A stretch of DNA of 64,000 bases from Semisulcospira habei (GCA_036245525.1 BTPG01000006.1:71635939-71699938); one strand, 5' to 3'. Shown: positions 20,700-30,895, counted from the stretch's first letter. Numbers and translations: made by a program. Notes: a model not told the origin generated them from the letters alone.

Positions 20700-21300
20700 C
20701 GCACGAATGCAGAAGAGTTTCGAGTGTTCCTATTTACCCATTGACTGCAGGTGCATGCCAACCGCACACGTCAAAAGCCATTTTCAAATTTTAATCCCCC
20801 GGTGGATGAGCACGAAATGATATCAAAAGACCCTTCAACAAGATTACTTGCGTTTTGGTTGCATTTGTATTGTCTGTTCAGACGCCCCGACGCAAAAGAG
20901 TTTCGAGTGTTCCTATTGACTATACCCACTGACTGCAAGTGCATGTCAACCACACGTGTCAAAAGCCATTTTCAATTTTTAATTAGACGGTGGATGAGCA
21001 AGAAATAATATCAAAAGGCCCTTCAGCAAGATTGCTTGCGTTTTGGTTGCATTCTATTGTCTGTTCAGACGCCCCGATGCAAAAGAGTTTCGACGGTTAC
21101 TGTTGATCTTTTGACTGTAGGTGTACGGCATATGTTCAATGGCCATTTTTAATTAATTTTTTTAAATGCCAATAGCCCAGAATGGAGAAACAGCGTAAAG
21201 GCGTGCCATTCAACGAGAGTGCACACTGAGCTCTGTTTGATAGCATTTGTATCGTCTGTTCAGACGCCCCGATTCAAAAAGGAGTTGCAACTGTCGTGAT
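20700..21300 (+). repeat. ~185-bp satellite, about 3.2 units
   Basis: AAAAGAGTTTCGAG-like anchors at ~20714, 20897, 21084 and a diverged one at ~21281 (183-, 187- and 197-bp spacing). CATTGTCTGTTCAGACGCCCCG and CGTCAAAAGCCATTTTC-type blocks recur in order. Units diverge to the right. Confidence 0.85.
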
Positions 21301-21308
21301 TCACTCCG

Positions 21309-21522
21309 TTAACTCATTCAGCCCTGACGCACTACAGCAGAAGATGGGTCGACCATGATAATTCAAGGGCAGTGCCAGATTAGCTTGGCGCCTGTCGGCG
21401 CCAAGCTAATCTGGCACTGCCCTTGAATTATCATGGTCGAACGATCTCCTGCAACAGGTGCATAGTCGTTAGAAGACGCCTCCATAATTTGGGAAATACT
21501 TCCGCCGGGCTGAATGAGTTAA
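21309..21522. mobile_element. Hairpin MITE, family HP1 (subfamily a), near-complete
   Basis: 214 bp, TTAACTCATTCAGCCCTGAC to GGGCTGAATGAGTTAA. A ~92-bp stem (21349-21440) is almost perfect. Outer arms are asymmetric: GCACTACAGCAG on one side, GGTGCATAGTCGTTAG and AATTTGGGAAAT on the other. The best reference copy in the window. Confidence 0.9.
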
Positions 21523-21531
21523 ACTGCCGGT

Positions 21532-21661
21532 TAACAGCCAACACTTGACACATGCAAGAGGCATAGATTCTCATGAGGCCCCGCAGACGCGGGGTCTCAT
21601 GAGGATCTATGCCTCTTGCTTGCCTCGTTCATATCCATGTGCCGCATTCACAGTTGGTTAA
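21532..21661. mobile_element. Hairpin MITE, family HP2
   Basis: TTAACAGCC to GGTTAA, with a perfect hairpin 21554-21619 around CCCCGCAGACGCGGGG. It lies 10 bp from the previous element. Confidence 0.8.
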
Positions 21662-21819
21662 CCGGCATTGAAGTGCGATGAGTTCGGAGATATCCGCTTT
21701 TGTAGCCGCTGGAAGCGGTCGTTGAGCCTTTCACAGTGAAGGGACCTAAAAAATAGTCGCATGATCAACGCTGGAACACCACATCCTGCTAGCAGCTCTG
21801 AACATGGACATAAATGAGG

Positions 21820-21870
21820 CCAACAAGAGGCTTAGAATCTCATGAGATCCTTCGTCTACAGAGAAGTATG
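21820..21870. mobile_element. HP2 half-hairpin
   Basis: AACAAGAGGCTTAGAATCTC and ATGAGATCC; the opposite arm is missing. Confidence 0.5.
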
Positions 21871-22168
21871 ATGATCAGTAGTCGGTGTTCAGTTTTACCA
21901 CCCCCCCCCCCCTCCCCCACCCCAGGGAACGAGTCAACACTTCCACATCCAGCAACGGAAGTTCAGATGAGTAGCCTGGGACGTGGAGGAGTATCCTCCT
22001 AATTAGGCACAGCTCTTGAGCTGTCATATTCGATCTGTAAGTGAGTTAGTAGCTTTGTACTTTCAGTAGAGTAGCAACGGCAAGCGTGAAAAATGGCACA
22101 TGTGCTAGCTGCTTCTTCCGTTGAGACTAAAGTTTCATTTCAAAGTTTCATTTCATGTAATTTGCTGC

Positions 22169-22345
22169 TTAACCCTTTCCATCCTTATACACCATTTCTT
22201 GAAATGAATTCGACTACGATAGTTCAAGGGTAGTGCCAGGATAGCTTGGCGCCTGTGGCGCCAAGCTATTCTGGCACCACCCTTGAACGAAAATGGTTGA
22301 TCTGTCTGCTAATCTGTAATGTAGCCTTCAGAGGGCAATCAGCAA
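22169..22345. mobile_element. Hairpin MITE, family HP1 (diverged ends)
   Basis: TTAACCCTTTCCATCC at left. Core 22222-22288 is near perfect around TTGGCGCCTGTGGCGCCAA. The right end is unclear. Confidence 0.75.
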
Positions 22346-22439
22346 ATTTGAAGAAAAAAAAAATCAGCCGCAGTATGTAATGCAATGGGCAATCCAAATT
22401 GGAAAACGACAAATAAATAGTGAATTGTTCGGTTTTTTT

Positions 22440-22515
22440 TGTCTGTATGTTCCTTTTGAAAAGTTAATAAATTGTGTCCTACTTGTCCTTTCTAAGCGTG
22501 TTTCTTTCCTTGTTT
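22440..22515 (+). mobile_element. Penelope-like 3' end fragment
   Basis: GTTAATAAATTGTGTCCTAC and CCTTTCTAAGCGTGTTTCTT match the 3' end at 33638-33680. Confidence 0.65.
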
Positions 22516-23037
22516 GTATTTTCTTTTAATAAGCAATGGTTACAACACTGAATTTCTTGGAAGGGGACCATTTGGCTGGGGGTGTGGAAGGGGTGTAATC
22601 TTTACAGTATAACCAAATGTATAAAACTTCTTTGTGCGTGCAGCAACTGGTACCGCATACAGTACCGATGGCTGCATGCACAAGGGGGTTGAAGAGATCC
22701 AAGAAAACAGGGATCGGGGTTTGTTGGGAGGGCGGGCGGGGGGCGGGGGGGGGGGGTGGTGGGGGGGAGGGGGAATAAAGAACGAGAAAAATCTGCAACG
22801 TCACAAGTTCCCGCTAGCTTTTTGTTCATGGCCCTACAGAAATTGCTGTTTCCATAACTTTACAAAAATCTGACAGCTGGGACCCACGCGTCCGAAAAGA
22901 AAGAAACGATAGATGGAAGAATAGGGAATTTGCGTCAGCGGCCACAAAAGAATATTTGAAAGCGTGGCGTGTAGTGCGCATTCTAAGCTGGTGTTATCTG
23001 TCTTGTCCAGGTAACCAGAAACTAAATGACGTTTTTC
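22516..23037. other. No gene; G-rich tract at ~22722-22775
   Basis: A run of G-rich sequence (GGGCGGGGGGCGGGG) could form a G-quadruplex. No other feature recognised. Confidence 0.5.
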
Positions 23038-23600
23038 TTACATTTATTTATTTATTTATTTATTTATTTATTCTTCAGTTATTTTATTTATTTATTTATA
23101 TATTTATTAATTTTTTTATTATGTTTGTATTTATTTAATATTTATTACTTAATTATTTATTATAATAAAATCTTTATTTATTATTCATTATCTTTTATTT
23201 ATTTATCTTGGGTTTTATTTATTTATTTATTATCATTATCATTATTTATTTTTCTTGGTTTGTTAGTTTTCATTCATTCATTCATTCATTCATTTATTTA
23301 TTTATCTTTTTTCTTGGTTTGTTGATTTTATTTATTTATTATGTCTTTATTGTTCATTTTTCTTGGGTTTTCTTTTTTTCATAATTTTTTCTTTGTTTAT
23401 TTATTTTATTTATTTATTATTTTCTTGGTTTTTGCTTTTATTTATTAATTTTTATTGTTTATTATTATTGTTGTTCTTGATTTGTTCATATTATTTATTT
23501 ATTGTTGTTTGTTTGTTTGTTTGTTTGGTTGGTTGGTTGGTTGGTTGGTTGCTTGTTTGTATATTTATTATTTATATATTTATTTGTTGTTCTGGGGCCA
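23038..23600. repeat. Degenerate (TTTA)n with (GTTT)n and (GGTT)n
   Basis: About 560 bp of TTTA-derived sequence ending in GTTT then GGTTGGTT runs at ~23505-23550. Long frames rich in Phe/Ile/Leu are artefacts. Confidence 0.9.
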
Positions 23601-23846
23601 GCTAAGGCTGACGTCGGAACAAGAACCATTTTTTTTTTTTTATGTTGTTTTGTTTTAGTTGTTTGGGTTTGTGTTTCCTCCACGAACCTATACAGCCTGA
23701 GCAAGTCGTTAACGCGAACTTGAACAACTTGCAGCGATCTGGTATTACGGCTCCAAGAATTCACTCTTGCACTGTACCGCGAAGACTACACCCCCAGAAC
23801 ATCTAGTACATCGGCATGAACACTCTGTCGTTGCCGGCCAAAGCAA

Positions 23847-23950
23847 CCCAGTAAACAACGGTCTTCGGGCCCACGACGGCCGCAGTGGGCCCGCGCACGT
23901 GCGCGGGCCCACTACGGCCGTCGTGAGCCCGAAGACGTTTTGCTACTGGG
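23847..23950. mobile_element. GC-rich hairpin element, family HP7
   Basis: CCCAGTA at left and TACTGGG at right. The interior palindrome ACGTCTTCGGGC...GCCCGAAGACGT is centred on GCGCACGTGCGC and very GC-rich. Near-perfect over about 104 bp. Superfamily not assigned; the TTAA ends seen elsewhere are absent. Confidence 0.75.
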
Positions 23951-24025
23951 GAGGTCTGCTGCAGACTTGCCAGGCTTGGCCGGCGGTGACCAAGGGCTGT
24001 GGTGCCTTCAGCTGAGCTATGGTGC

Positions 24026-24525
24026 NNNNNNNNNNNNNNNNNNNNNNNNNNNNNNNNNNNNNNNNNNNNNNNNNNNNNNNNNNNNNNNNNNNNNNNNNNN
24101 NNNNNNNNNNNNNNNNNNNNNNNNNNNNNNNNNNNNNNNNNNNNNNNNNNNNNNNNNNNNNNNNNNNNNNNNNNNNNNNNNNNNNNNNNNNNNNNNNNNN
24201 NNNNNNNNNNNNNNNNNNNNNNNNNNNNNNNNNNNNNNNNNNNNNNNNNNNNNNNNNNNNNNNNNNNNNNNNNNNNNNNNNNNNNNNNNNNNNNNNNNNN
24301 NNNNNNNNNNNNNNNNNNNNNNNNNNNNNNNNNNNNNNNNNNNNNNNNNNNNNNNNNNNNNNNNNNNNNNNNNNNNNNNNNNNNNNNNNNNNNNNNNNNN
24401 NNNNNNNNNNNNNNNNNNNNNNNNNNNNNNNNNNNNNNNNNNNNNNNNNNNNNNNNNNNNNNNNNNNNNNNNNNNNNNNNNNNNNNNNNNNNNNNNNNNN
24501 NNNNNNNNNNNNNNNNNNNNNNNNN
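24026..24525. other. Assembly gap (500 N)
   Basis: Exactly 500 N, the usual placeholder for unknown length. It begins just before an HP1 hairpin, as expected if palindromes stalled assembly. Confidence 0.98.
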
Positions 24526-24708
24526 GAGATGGGTCGACCATGATAATTCAAGGGTAGTACCAGATTAGCTTGGCGCCTGAGGGCGCCAAGCTAATCTGGC
24601 ACTGCCCTTGAATTATCATGGTCGATCCATCTCCTGCAACTGGTGCATAGTCATTAGATTACGCCATCCTAAATTTGGGAAATAAGGCCGTCGGGCTGAA
24701 TGAGTTAA
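24526..24708. mobile_element. Hairpin MITE, family HP1, left end in gap
   Basis: Starts at the gap edge with GAGATGGGTCGACCATGATA, stem 24532-24626, ending GGGCTGAATGAGTTAA at 24705-24708. Confidence 0.85.
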
Positions 24709-25037
24709 CAAAACCTATTGTTAAGAAAATGTTTATTTTTTTCTGATAACAATCTTAGTTGCAGATACTGTTTTGAAAGATAAATTCTGTCAGTTGTGAA
24801 TGTATACGCTGCCAACATCTCAACCGAAAAACAGCTTTCTTCATTCATTGTATAATTTGTGATGAAGACTACATAAAACCTTTCTTTCGGTCATGTAATA
24901 AAATACGAAAAGTATGGAAAAGTGCAGCAGAACCCACTCGAAAACTAGATTGTATCGCTGCTCAGTTAACTGCTCAAGATGTGTTATTTGGATTTCATTT
25001 CATGTGAACAATGAACAGAGCAGTGACGTAAAACTTA
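24709..25037. other. No feature recognised
   Basis: AT-rich unique-looking sequence between two HP1 copies. Confidence 0.4.
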
Positions 25038-25256
25038 TTAAACTCATTCAGCCCGGCGCACGTATTTCCCAAAATTTGGAGGCGTCATCTAGCGACCGTT
25101 TTTGCACCTGTTGCAGGCGATGAATCAACCATGATAAGTCCACGGCAGTGCCGGATTAGCTTGGCGCCGACAGGCGCCAAGCTAATCTGGCACTACCCTT
25201 GAATTATCATGGTCGACCCATCTCCTGCAGTAATGCGTCAGGGCCGAATATGTTAA
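25038..25256. mobile_element. Hairpin MITE, family HP1
   Basis: TTAAACTCATTCAGCCCGGC to GGGCCGAATATGTTAA. The stem 25128-25214 is mismatched on its left arm (AAGTCCACGGCAGTGCC) but intact on its right. The asymmetric outer arms are swapped relative to 21309-21522, so it is in opposite orientation. Confidence 0.85.
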
Positions 25257-25339
25257 CCATATTATACTTGTCGACAAAATGTATGTTTGTAAATACAGAT
25301 ACGGAAAAAGATATATGTATATATGTATTATGTATGTTC

Positions 25340-25412
25340 GAACAGGATATGCTCATCAGAAAATAATTACACATGTTAAAAAACAATGACTAGAGTGTGC
25401 AACAAGAAAAGT
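25340..25412 (+). repeat. 73-bp direct repeat flanking a LINE fragment, left copy
   Basis: GAACAGGATATGCTCATCAG to CAACAAGAAAAGT. It matches 26092-26164 with two substitutions and no indels. Confidence 0.95.
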
Positions 25413-26091
25413 CCTCTCTTGGCTTGACTTCGCGAACGAAGATTCTATAGGGGTTGCCCACGACGTCTGCAGGCATGCTCGTGGCTGAGAAGGCCAATCC
25501 GGGACAGGCAGGTTCGACCTCAGTGGCTGCAGGGGAAGGTCTGGCCACGGTTCTGAGTTACGACATCTCTGTTTTTTCTCCTGAGCCACAGCTCTGCGAG
25601 AGTCCTCAAAGGAGACGGCTGCCTTGTAAATGGTGGAGCGCCAGGTGTCGCGGTCCGCAGCAAGCGAAGACCACTGGCGGTGGTCGATTTGGCAGGCACT
25701 AAGTGACTTCTTGAGACAGTCTTTGTATCTCTTCTTTGGCGCCCCTCTGTCTTGGTGTCCAGTGGCGAGCTCGCCAAACAGGTTGATCTTGGGTAGGCGA
25801 TGAATCTCCATCCTTAAGACGTGCCCCGTCCAGCGAAGCTGTGTCCGCAGCAGCAAAGCCTCGATGCTCACAATTTTCGCCTGTTCAAGGACCTCAACTT
25901 TGGTGACATAGTCACTCCAGTGAATGTCGAGGATGGTACGCAGGCAGCGCTGGTGGAAGCTTTCGAGGAGTCGTAGTTGGCTGCGGTAGAGGGCCCAGGA
26001 CTCGGAACCATACAGCAGGGTGGTGAGGACGACAGCCCTATACACGCTGATCTTGGTGCCTTTTTTCAGCTGTTGATTGTGCCACACCCGT
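25413..26091 (-). pseudogene. 5'-truncated LINE RT C-terminal fragment
   Basis: The minus frame inside 26138-25356 reads KISVYRAVVLTTLLYGSESW, FHQRCLRTILDIHWSDYVT, LRWTGHVLRM and KKRYKDCLKKSL. This is the region after the RT domain in RTE/Jockey-related LINEs. It is about 230 codons long and truncated at its 5' side at 26091, where the flanking 73-bp repeat begins. No frameshift was seen, so the insertion looks recent. The clade is not certain from this part. Confidence 0.8.
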
Positions 26092-26164
26092 GAACAGGAT
26101 ATGCTCATCAGAAAATAATTGCACATGTTTAAAAACAATGACTAGAGTGTGCAACAAGAAAAGT
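26092..26164 (+). repeat. 73-bp direct repeat flanking a LINE fragment, right copy
   Basis: Same 73 bp as 25340-25412; together they bracket the LINE fragment exactly. Confidence 0.95.
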
Positions 26165-26284
26165 AACCTATAAGAAAAAGTCAAGTCAAGTAGATTGTAT
26201 GTGTCTCGCGCTCCGGTAAATTTGACTTTAACAACACATCTGATTTATGAAGTATAAAAATGAAAACAATAGGTGTTTACATTA

Positions 26285-26379
26285 TTGAAATTTTGCATGC
26301 ACACAATCACACCCACATATGCACACACGCACACGCACGCACGCACGCACGCACGCATACAAGCTCACACGCGCACACG

Positions 26380-26415
<36 letters not shown>
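26285..26415. repeat. (CA)n/(CGCA)n microsatellite
   Basis: Mixed ACAC, GCAC and ACGC repeats. Confidence 0.9.
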
Positions 26416-26420
<5 letters not shown>

Positions 26421-26689
26421 ACAAAAGCGCCAGCCAATCATTTTCTAAGACAATGATATAAGAAAGGAATAAATAACATCATTATTGTATGGCGTAAAAG
26501 TGAATAAAATTATCACAATAAAACTGCAATATAAATAAATCTCTAAAGAGCGAGATAGCGGAAGGGTGGGGGAGAATCGAAAAACTATTCATCTGTATAC
26601 CTGTGAGATAGTTTGACATACCATATTAAATCAGCCAAAGGGTCAAATTTTACAATTTGAATTCTTGCCTTCCTTTAGCCTGTTTCGTG

Positions 26690-26886
26690 CCCGTTGACGG
26701 AAACTGTTTCTGCGATCTTCGTCAGTTCAACATCAACAAACCCTAGCTGTACTAGGAACATGGCTTCAAAGAGGCGTCAGCAAGAGGCATAGATCCTCAT
26801 GAGCCCCCGCAACTGCGGGGGCTCATGAGGATCTATACCTCTTGCAGTTGGGCGTGTTCAAATATTCTCGGTACTGAACGGGTTAA
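26690..26886 (-). mobile_element. Hairpin MITE, family HP2, inverted orientation
   Basis: A perfect hairpin 26779-26846 around CCCCCGCAACTGCGGGGG is preceded by AGGAACATGG and followed by CAGTTGGGCGTGTTC and GGGTTAA. The flank order is the reverse of the other copies. Confidence 0.8.
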
Positions 26887-27049
26887 TGTTGATAGCTCCG
26901 TGATGGAGGAAATCCTCACCAAAAATGGCCACATGTGCAAATGGTTAATTGCCCAGGGCGAACAATGTCACACATGCGATAATATTCTGAATAAGCAAAT
27001 GTTGACTATTTTAGAAGTTTAAATGAACCAATGAACCATTTCACCTTAA

Positions 27050-27180
27050 AAAATAAATAAATGCATAACTAAATGCATAAGTAAATGCATAAGTAAATGC
27101 ATACAAAAACGCATAAATTAATTAAGTAATAATTTTAATTAATTAATTAATCAATTAATTAATTAATACATAAATGTGAG
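27050..27180. repeat. TAAATGCA-type low-complexity repeat
   Basis: ATAAATGCATAACTAAATGC repeated about five times, then TTAATTAA-rich sequence. Confidence 0.85.
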
Positions 27181-27417
27181 TCATTGCAAATGTAAAAAAA
27201 AGACAAACTAAATTATGCATTTGCATGCATTTGCAATAAAAACACAATGCAACAATCACTTATTGAATAGAGGGCAAAATATGTCCGTCTTTTCTCAAAG
27301 GCAGCTAGGACAGTCTGCTACTGGAGAAAAAGGTACCTTGTAAAGAATAAATGTTTCTTTTTTGACTGAACAGACAGTTTCAGTGGTACTAAAAGCATCA
27401 GATCAATAGCAGCTCTA

Positions 27418-27632
27418 TTAACCCCTCGACTGCCGAGAAGAGGTGAGCATGATCCAACTGCAATAGACATAGATAGTCATGAGCCCACGCAGTTGCGGGG
27501 GCTCGTGAGGATCTATGTCTTTTGCTGACACTACTTTGAATTCATGTTCATGGGACGACTAGGACTCATTGGCGTTAAATTAACGAAGATTGCAGAAGCA
27601 CAAGCTGAGTCACCTGGCAGTAATGGAATTAA
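27418..27632 (+). mobile_element. Hairpin MITE, family HP2
   Basis: 215 bp, TTAACCCCTCGACTGCCGAG to CTGGCAGTAATGGAATTAA. Hairpin 27460-27526 with mismatches. Both TTAA ends are visible. Confidence 0.8.
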
Positions 27633-27673
27633 TTTCGTTTGAACTGTGTTGTCACCAAATTCAGCTCTACACA

Positions 27674-27728
27674 AGCAAAGTTCCCTAGTCGGGCCGACGT
27701 CGGCCGCAGTGGGCCCGCGCACGTCTAT
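27674..27728. mobile_element. HP7 half-hairpin
   Basis: CGGGCCGACGTCGGCCGCAG and GGGCCCGCGCACGT match the left arm and centre of 23847-23950; the right arm is absent. Confidence 0.55.
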
Positions 27729-27951
27729 CACTGTCGGTCTCTGCTAGTTTTTTGTTTTTTTAATCTTTCAGTTTTGGGACTGTGTCACTGTGAGAAGGTG
27801 TCTGCACACAAACACAAATATCTTAGATGTCGCAAGTAAGCCCCCAGTGCTTAGTTTTGGGATCGAGAAAAAAATTTAAGCGCACACACGCAAACTCACC
27901 GCATACCATTGTTTTGACAATCCATGAAAGTAGGCATGCACAACAGATGTG

Positions 27952-28018
27952 TGCTACCCAACAGCGGCCGACGTCGTTCCGATGACTTTGTGCAGAAAGG
28001 GGGGGGGGGGGGGGTGAA
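27952..28018. mobile_element. HP7 remnant and poly-G tract
   Basis: CAGCGGCCGACGTCGTTCCG and ATGACTTTGTGCAGAAAG resemble an HP7 arm, followed by a poly-G of about 17. Confidence 0.45.
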
Positions 28019-28109
28019 GAGAGAGAGAGCTCTGCTACGTACAACGGAAAAGAAGAGCAAAACGTCTGTCATTATTTTTACGCCATGCAAGTTTCAGAAT
28101 GGAACATAA

Positions 28110-28260
28110 GTGCGGAGGATCATGAGGATCTACGCCTCTTGCTGACATCTCTTTGTACCGATGTTCCTTTGACGGCTGTGGATCCGTTTGACGTTTACTT
28201 GAAGATAATTATGTTTGAAACAAAATTTGCGGCCACTGACATTGAATAGAATAACTCATT
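28110..28260 (+). mobile_element. HP2 right half
   Basis: ATGAGGATCTACGCCTCTTG, TTCCTTTGACGGCTGTGG and GCGGCCACTGACATTGAATA correspond to the right half of the family; the left arm is lost. Confidence 0.65.
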
Positions 28261-28326
28261 CGAGACGTGCCGCCTCCGGATACGCGGCTTAAGCGCCTAT
28301 CCGAAGCGGCACGTCTGGAATGAGTT
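28251..28326. mobile_element. Hairpin MITE, family HP3
   Basis: AACTCATTCGAGACGTGCC and GGCACGTCTGGAATGAGTT form a stem around TACGCGGCTTAAGCGCCTA. Confidence 0.75.
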
Positions 28327-29107
28327 CAAACTGATATGTTTTTAAAGAAGCCATTTTTCAGTTTCGGCTGCCCGCGAAGGGGTTTACACAACTTCCTGCA
28401 AGAAACTATAAGAAAAATCAGCTGGAAGAAACTAGTTTACGTTCAGCTGGCTGTCAGTAGTAGTGTAATTACTGTGTTAGCTATATGAAACCACTGTCAG
28501 ACAATGCACAAGTATTGTGTTACTGTTATACAACGGGGTATATCACAATTCTACCACGGGACACATCACAATTGTACCACGTGGTGAATGTGTAATACTG
28601 CAAGAAATCACTGTAAAGACACCACACTTAACTCTCACCCTAACAGCTCCGCTAGTGGAAAGACAATAATATCGTCGGGGGGTGGGGAGGGGTGGGGAGG
28701 GGTGGGGAGGTATGGGGTTGAAGAAGTCCGGCAAATTATTACGTCTAATATCGCGTTTCTATGGGTTATTTATTGTTTTATAAAGTAAATCCCGACAAAG
28801 ACAGAGAAACGCTTAAAAAGTAAAACTGCAAAACAGTTTCTTAAAATTTCAGGCGTTTACCCCCAAAAAAATCGAATTCACTGTTATGCAATTTCTATTC
28901 CTAATTTGTATCGTTCATTGTTAGGATTTCCTGCGCAGTTTACACGCTCAGCAGTCACCTGTTTGGTCTTTGGAAGTTATTTTACTGTTTTATACTCTGT
29001 GTCCAACATGATGTGTAGCGCAGTGTATAGGGGCTCTTCATTCGGATTCGCCAGAAAACAAAGCGTATAAATTCACCCCTACACTGCGGGTAGACGGTGA
29101 TTTTACT
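28327..29107. other. No gene; G-rich repeat at 28678-28712
   Basis: GGGGGGTGGGGAGGGGTGGGG is repeated (unit GGGGAGGGGT), a strong G-quadruplex candidate on the plus strand. The rest is unremarkable. Confidence 0.6.
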
Positions 29108-29245
29108 TTAACTCATTCTACCCCGATACACCACAGCAAAAGACATGGATTGAGCATGATAGTTCATGGGTGGTGCCAGAATAGCTTGGCGCCCATAGAC
29201 AGTTGGGTCGTGCTCACTTCTTCTCGGCAGTGAAGCTGTTCAAAA
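29108..29245. mobile_element. Chimeric half-HP1 joined to half-HP2
   Basis: TTAACTCATTCTACCCCGAT and ATAGCTTGGCGCCCATAG are the left half of HP1. They are followed directly by CAGTTGGGTCGTGCTCACTT and CTCGGCAGTGAAG, the reverse complement of the HP2 left end. Confidence 0.7.
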
Positions 29246-29423
29246 TTCAGAAAGAATGCCGACGATGAGGTCATTGTTGAGAGCATGTCGGAAGGGACAC
29301 TGTTGTATGCCGGTCTGTCATGTTGGACCTTACGGCTACGAGCTACTAGGTCCGAAATCGCAAACCAGCACACTGTGACATTTCGTATCCACCGTCCATT
29401 GCATCTGGCGGCGTTATCTGGCA

Positions 29424-29530
29424 AAAACCATTATGTTCATTTTTTTTTTAAGAAAAGCGAGATTTTCATCAAGTTCTATAACAATGAAAATCTCGCTTTT
29501 CTCAAAAATGGACATATTGGCTTTTGACAG
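29424..29530. mobile_element. Hairpin element, family HP6
   Basis: AAGAAAAGCGAGATTTTCAT pairs with ATGAAAATCTCGCTTTTCTC, ending AAATGGACATATTGGCTTTTG. The family recurs at 50.1-50.4 kb and 57.9 kb. Confidence 0.75.
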
Positions 29531-29743
29531 AAAACGGTAGTATATATAAGTCAGAAATAAGGTTGTAGTTGGTTGGTTGTACATTGCTCAACGTCCCGAC
29601 AGCAACAAGACTTTCTCAGGACGTGCCTCCACTGCTTGTGAAAAAGCGAACTAACACAATAATGAATGTATGTCGCCAGCCGGTCTAATACGCTAAATAA
29701 ACCTAAGACCATTTAGCAACACTCATCCAATGTCAAGACCTAC

Positions 29744-29885
29744 GGACAGCGCAGACAGTAAGGAGAGTCTCTCACGGCGGTGTTGAGGTACAGGTTCCAG
29801 ATATCGACTGGACAGAAAATGGGAAAATATCCGTCGTAGGAGGTAACCGCCTCAAGACATGATTTCGCGCCAAAACTGATGTCAC
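29744..29885 (-). CDS. Candidate host exon, function unknown
   Basis: On the minus strand CAATCTTGCAG precedes a 142-nt open stretch ending TGTCC followed by GTAGGTC, so plausible acceptor and donor are present. The translation includes DISFGAKSCLEAVTSYDGYF and PIFCPVDIWNLYLN, with four cysteines and protein-like composition unlike the repeat-derived frames nearby. I recognise no family, and no partner exon was found. It could equally be chance. Confidence 0.3.
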
Positions 29886-30067
29886 CTGCAAGATTGCGTG
29901 CGAAAAGCATCGATACTTTGGTAATCGTTAACATTTCTTAACACTGCTGGGACGCGTAATTGGACCACTGATTTATAACGTGCTGCAATTATACGTTAAT
30001 TACTTCTACACTTGACTATGCCGGATCATAGTAGAATGACTGATCCGACCGTGACTTTATTGACTGA

Positions 30068-30135
30068 GTTCAAGGATGGTGTCAGAATAACTTGGCGCCC
30101 ACAGGCGCCAAGTTATTCTGACACCATCCGTGAAC
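30068..30135. mobile_element. Hairpin, family HP1 (core only)
   Basis: GTTCAAGGATGGTGTCAGAA pairs with its partner arm around TTGGCGCCCACAGGCGCCAA. Outer parts are diverged. Confidence 0.75.
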
Positions 30136-30450
30136 TATCATGGTCGGTATGTATCCTGAACTGTAATATAGTCGTACGAGGACAAAACTCCCAAATTTCG
30201 GAATGTTGATCACATGGGTACATTCATGCAAAAAAAGAAGGGGACAGAAAAGCATAACAGAATGGGTTTCCTCCGCTTGTTACTTCCCTTACAATAGCCA
30301 ACAGGTGAAGTGTCACTGGTGATCTCCCTCAATGTCCTACTCATTATGCACGGCGGCTGAAGGGAGGTAACTGGTGTGGTGCAATAGTAAGTGAAGACCG
30401 ACAGAACGCTGAACGTTCACTGTCCGGGGGGAAAAAAGACCACCACCTAC

Positions 30451-30521
30451 CTGCAAGAGGGCTAGGTCTTTATAAGACTCGAAGCGGCTGCGGGGACACA
30501 TGAGGATCCATACCTCTTGCT
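30451..30521. mobile_element. Hairpin, family HP2, decayed
   Basis: CTGCAAGAGGGCTAGGTC at left and CATGAGGATCCATACCTCTTGC at right. The downstream HP2 right half (TTTGACGGCTGG, CCACTGGCAGTAA) is visible to ~30635. Confidence 0.65.
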
Positions 30522-30680
30522 AAACTGACCAAGTTGTATCCATGATTTGACGGCTGGATCTCTTTGACGTTTAATTTACAATGATTACAATGATTTCAAA
30601 AACAGAGTCTGCGTCAGTCCACTGGCAGTAAAACTGAGGTCCATTAATACTAAACGCTGATCGTGTCCGTGAAATCTTTG

Positions 30681-30895
30681 TTAACCCTTTTATCCCCGAG
30701 TCCATACAACAGGCGATGGCTTGACCATGATAATTCAAGGGTAGTGCCAGATTAGCTTAGCGCCTTCAGGCGCCAAGCTAATCTGGCACTACCCTTGAAT
30801 TATCATGGTCAAGCCATCGCCTGCAACTGGTACATAGTCCGCGTTAGGCAACACCTCCAAAATTTGAGAAATGGGACCTTGGGGCTAAAAGGTAA
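30681..30895. mobile_element. Hairpin MITE, family HP1, 112-bp near-perfect stem-loop
   Basis: TTAACCCTTTTATCCCCGAG to GGGGCTAAAAGGTAA. The palindrome 30711-30822 runs from AGGCGATGGCTTGACC through the GGCGCC centre to GGTCAAGCCATCGCCT with very few mismatches, the longest perfect stem of the family here. Confidence 0.85.

Noticed and set aside
23940..24568. Frames spanning the N run
   Set aside because: Open only because N is translated as X.
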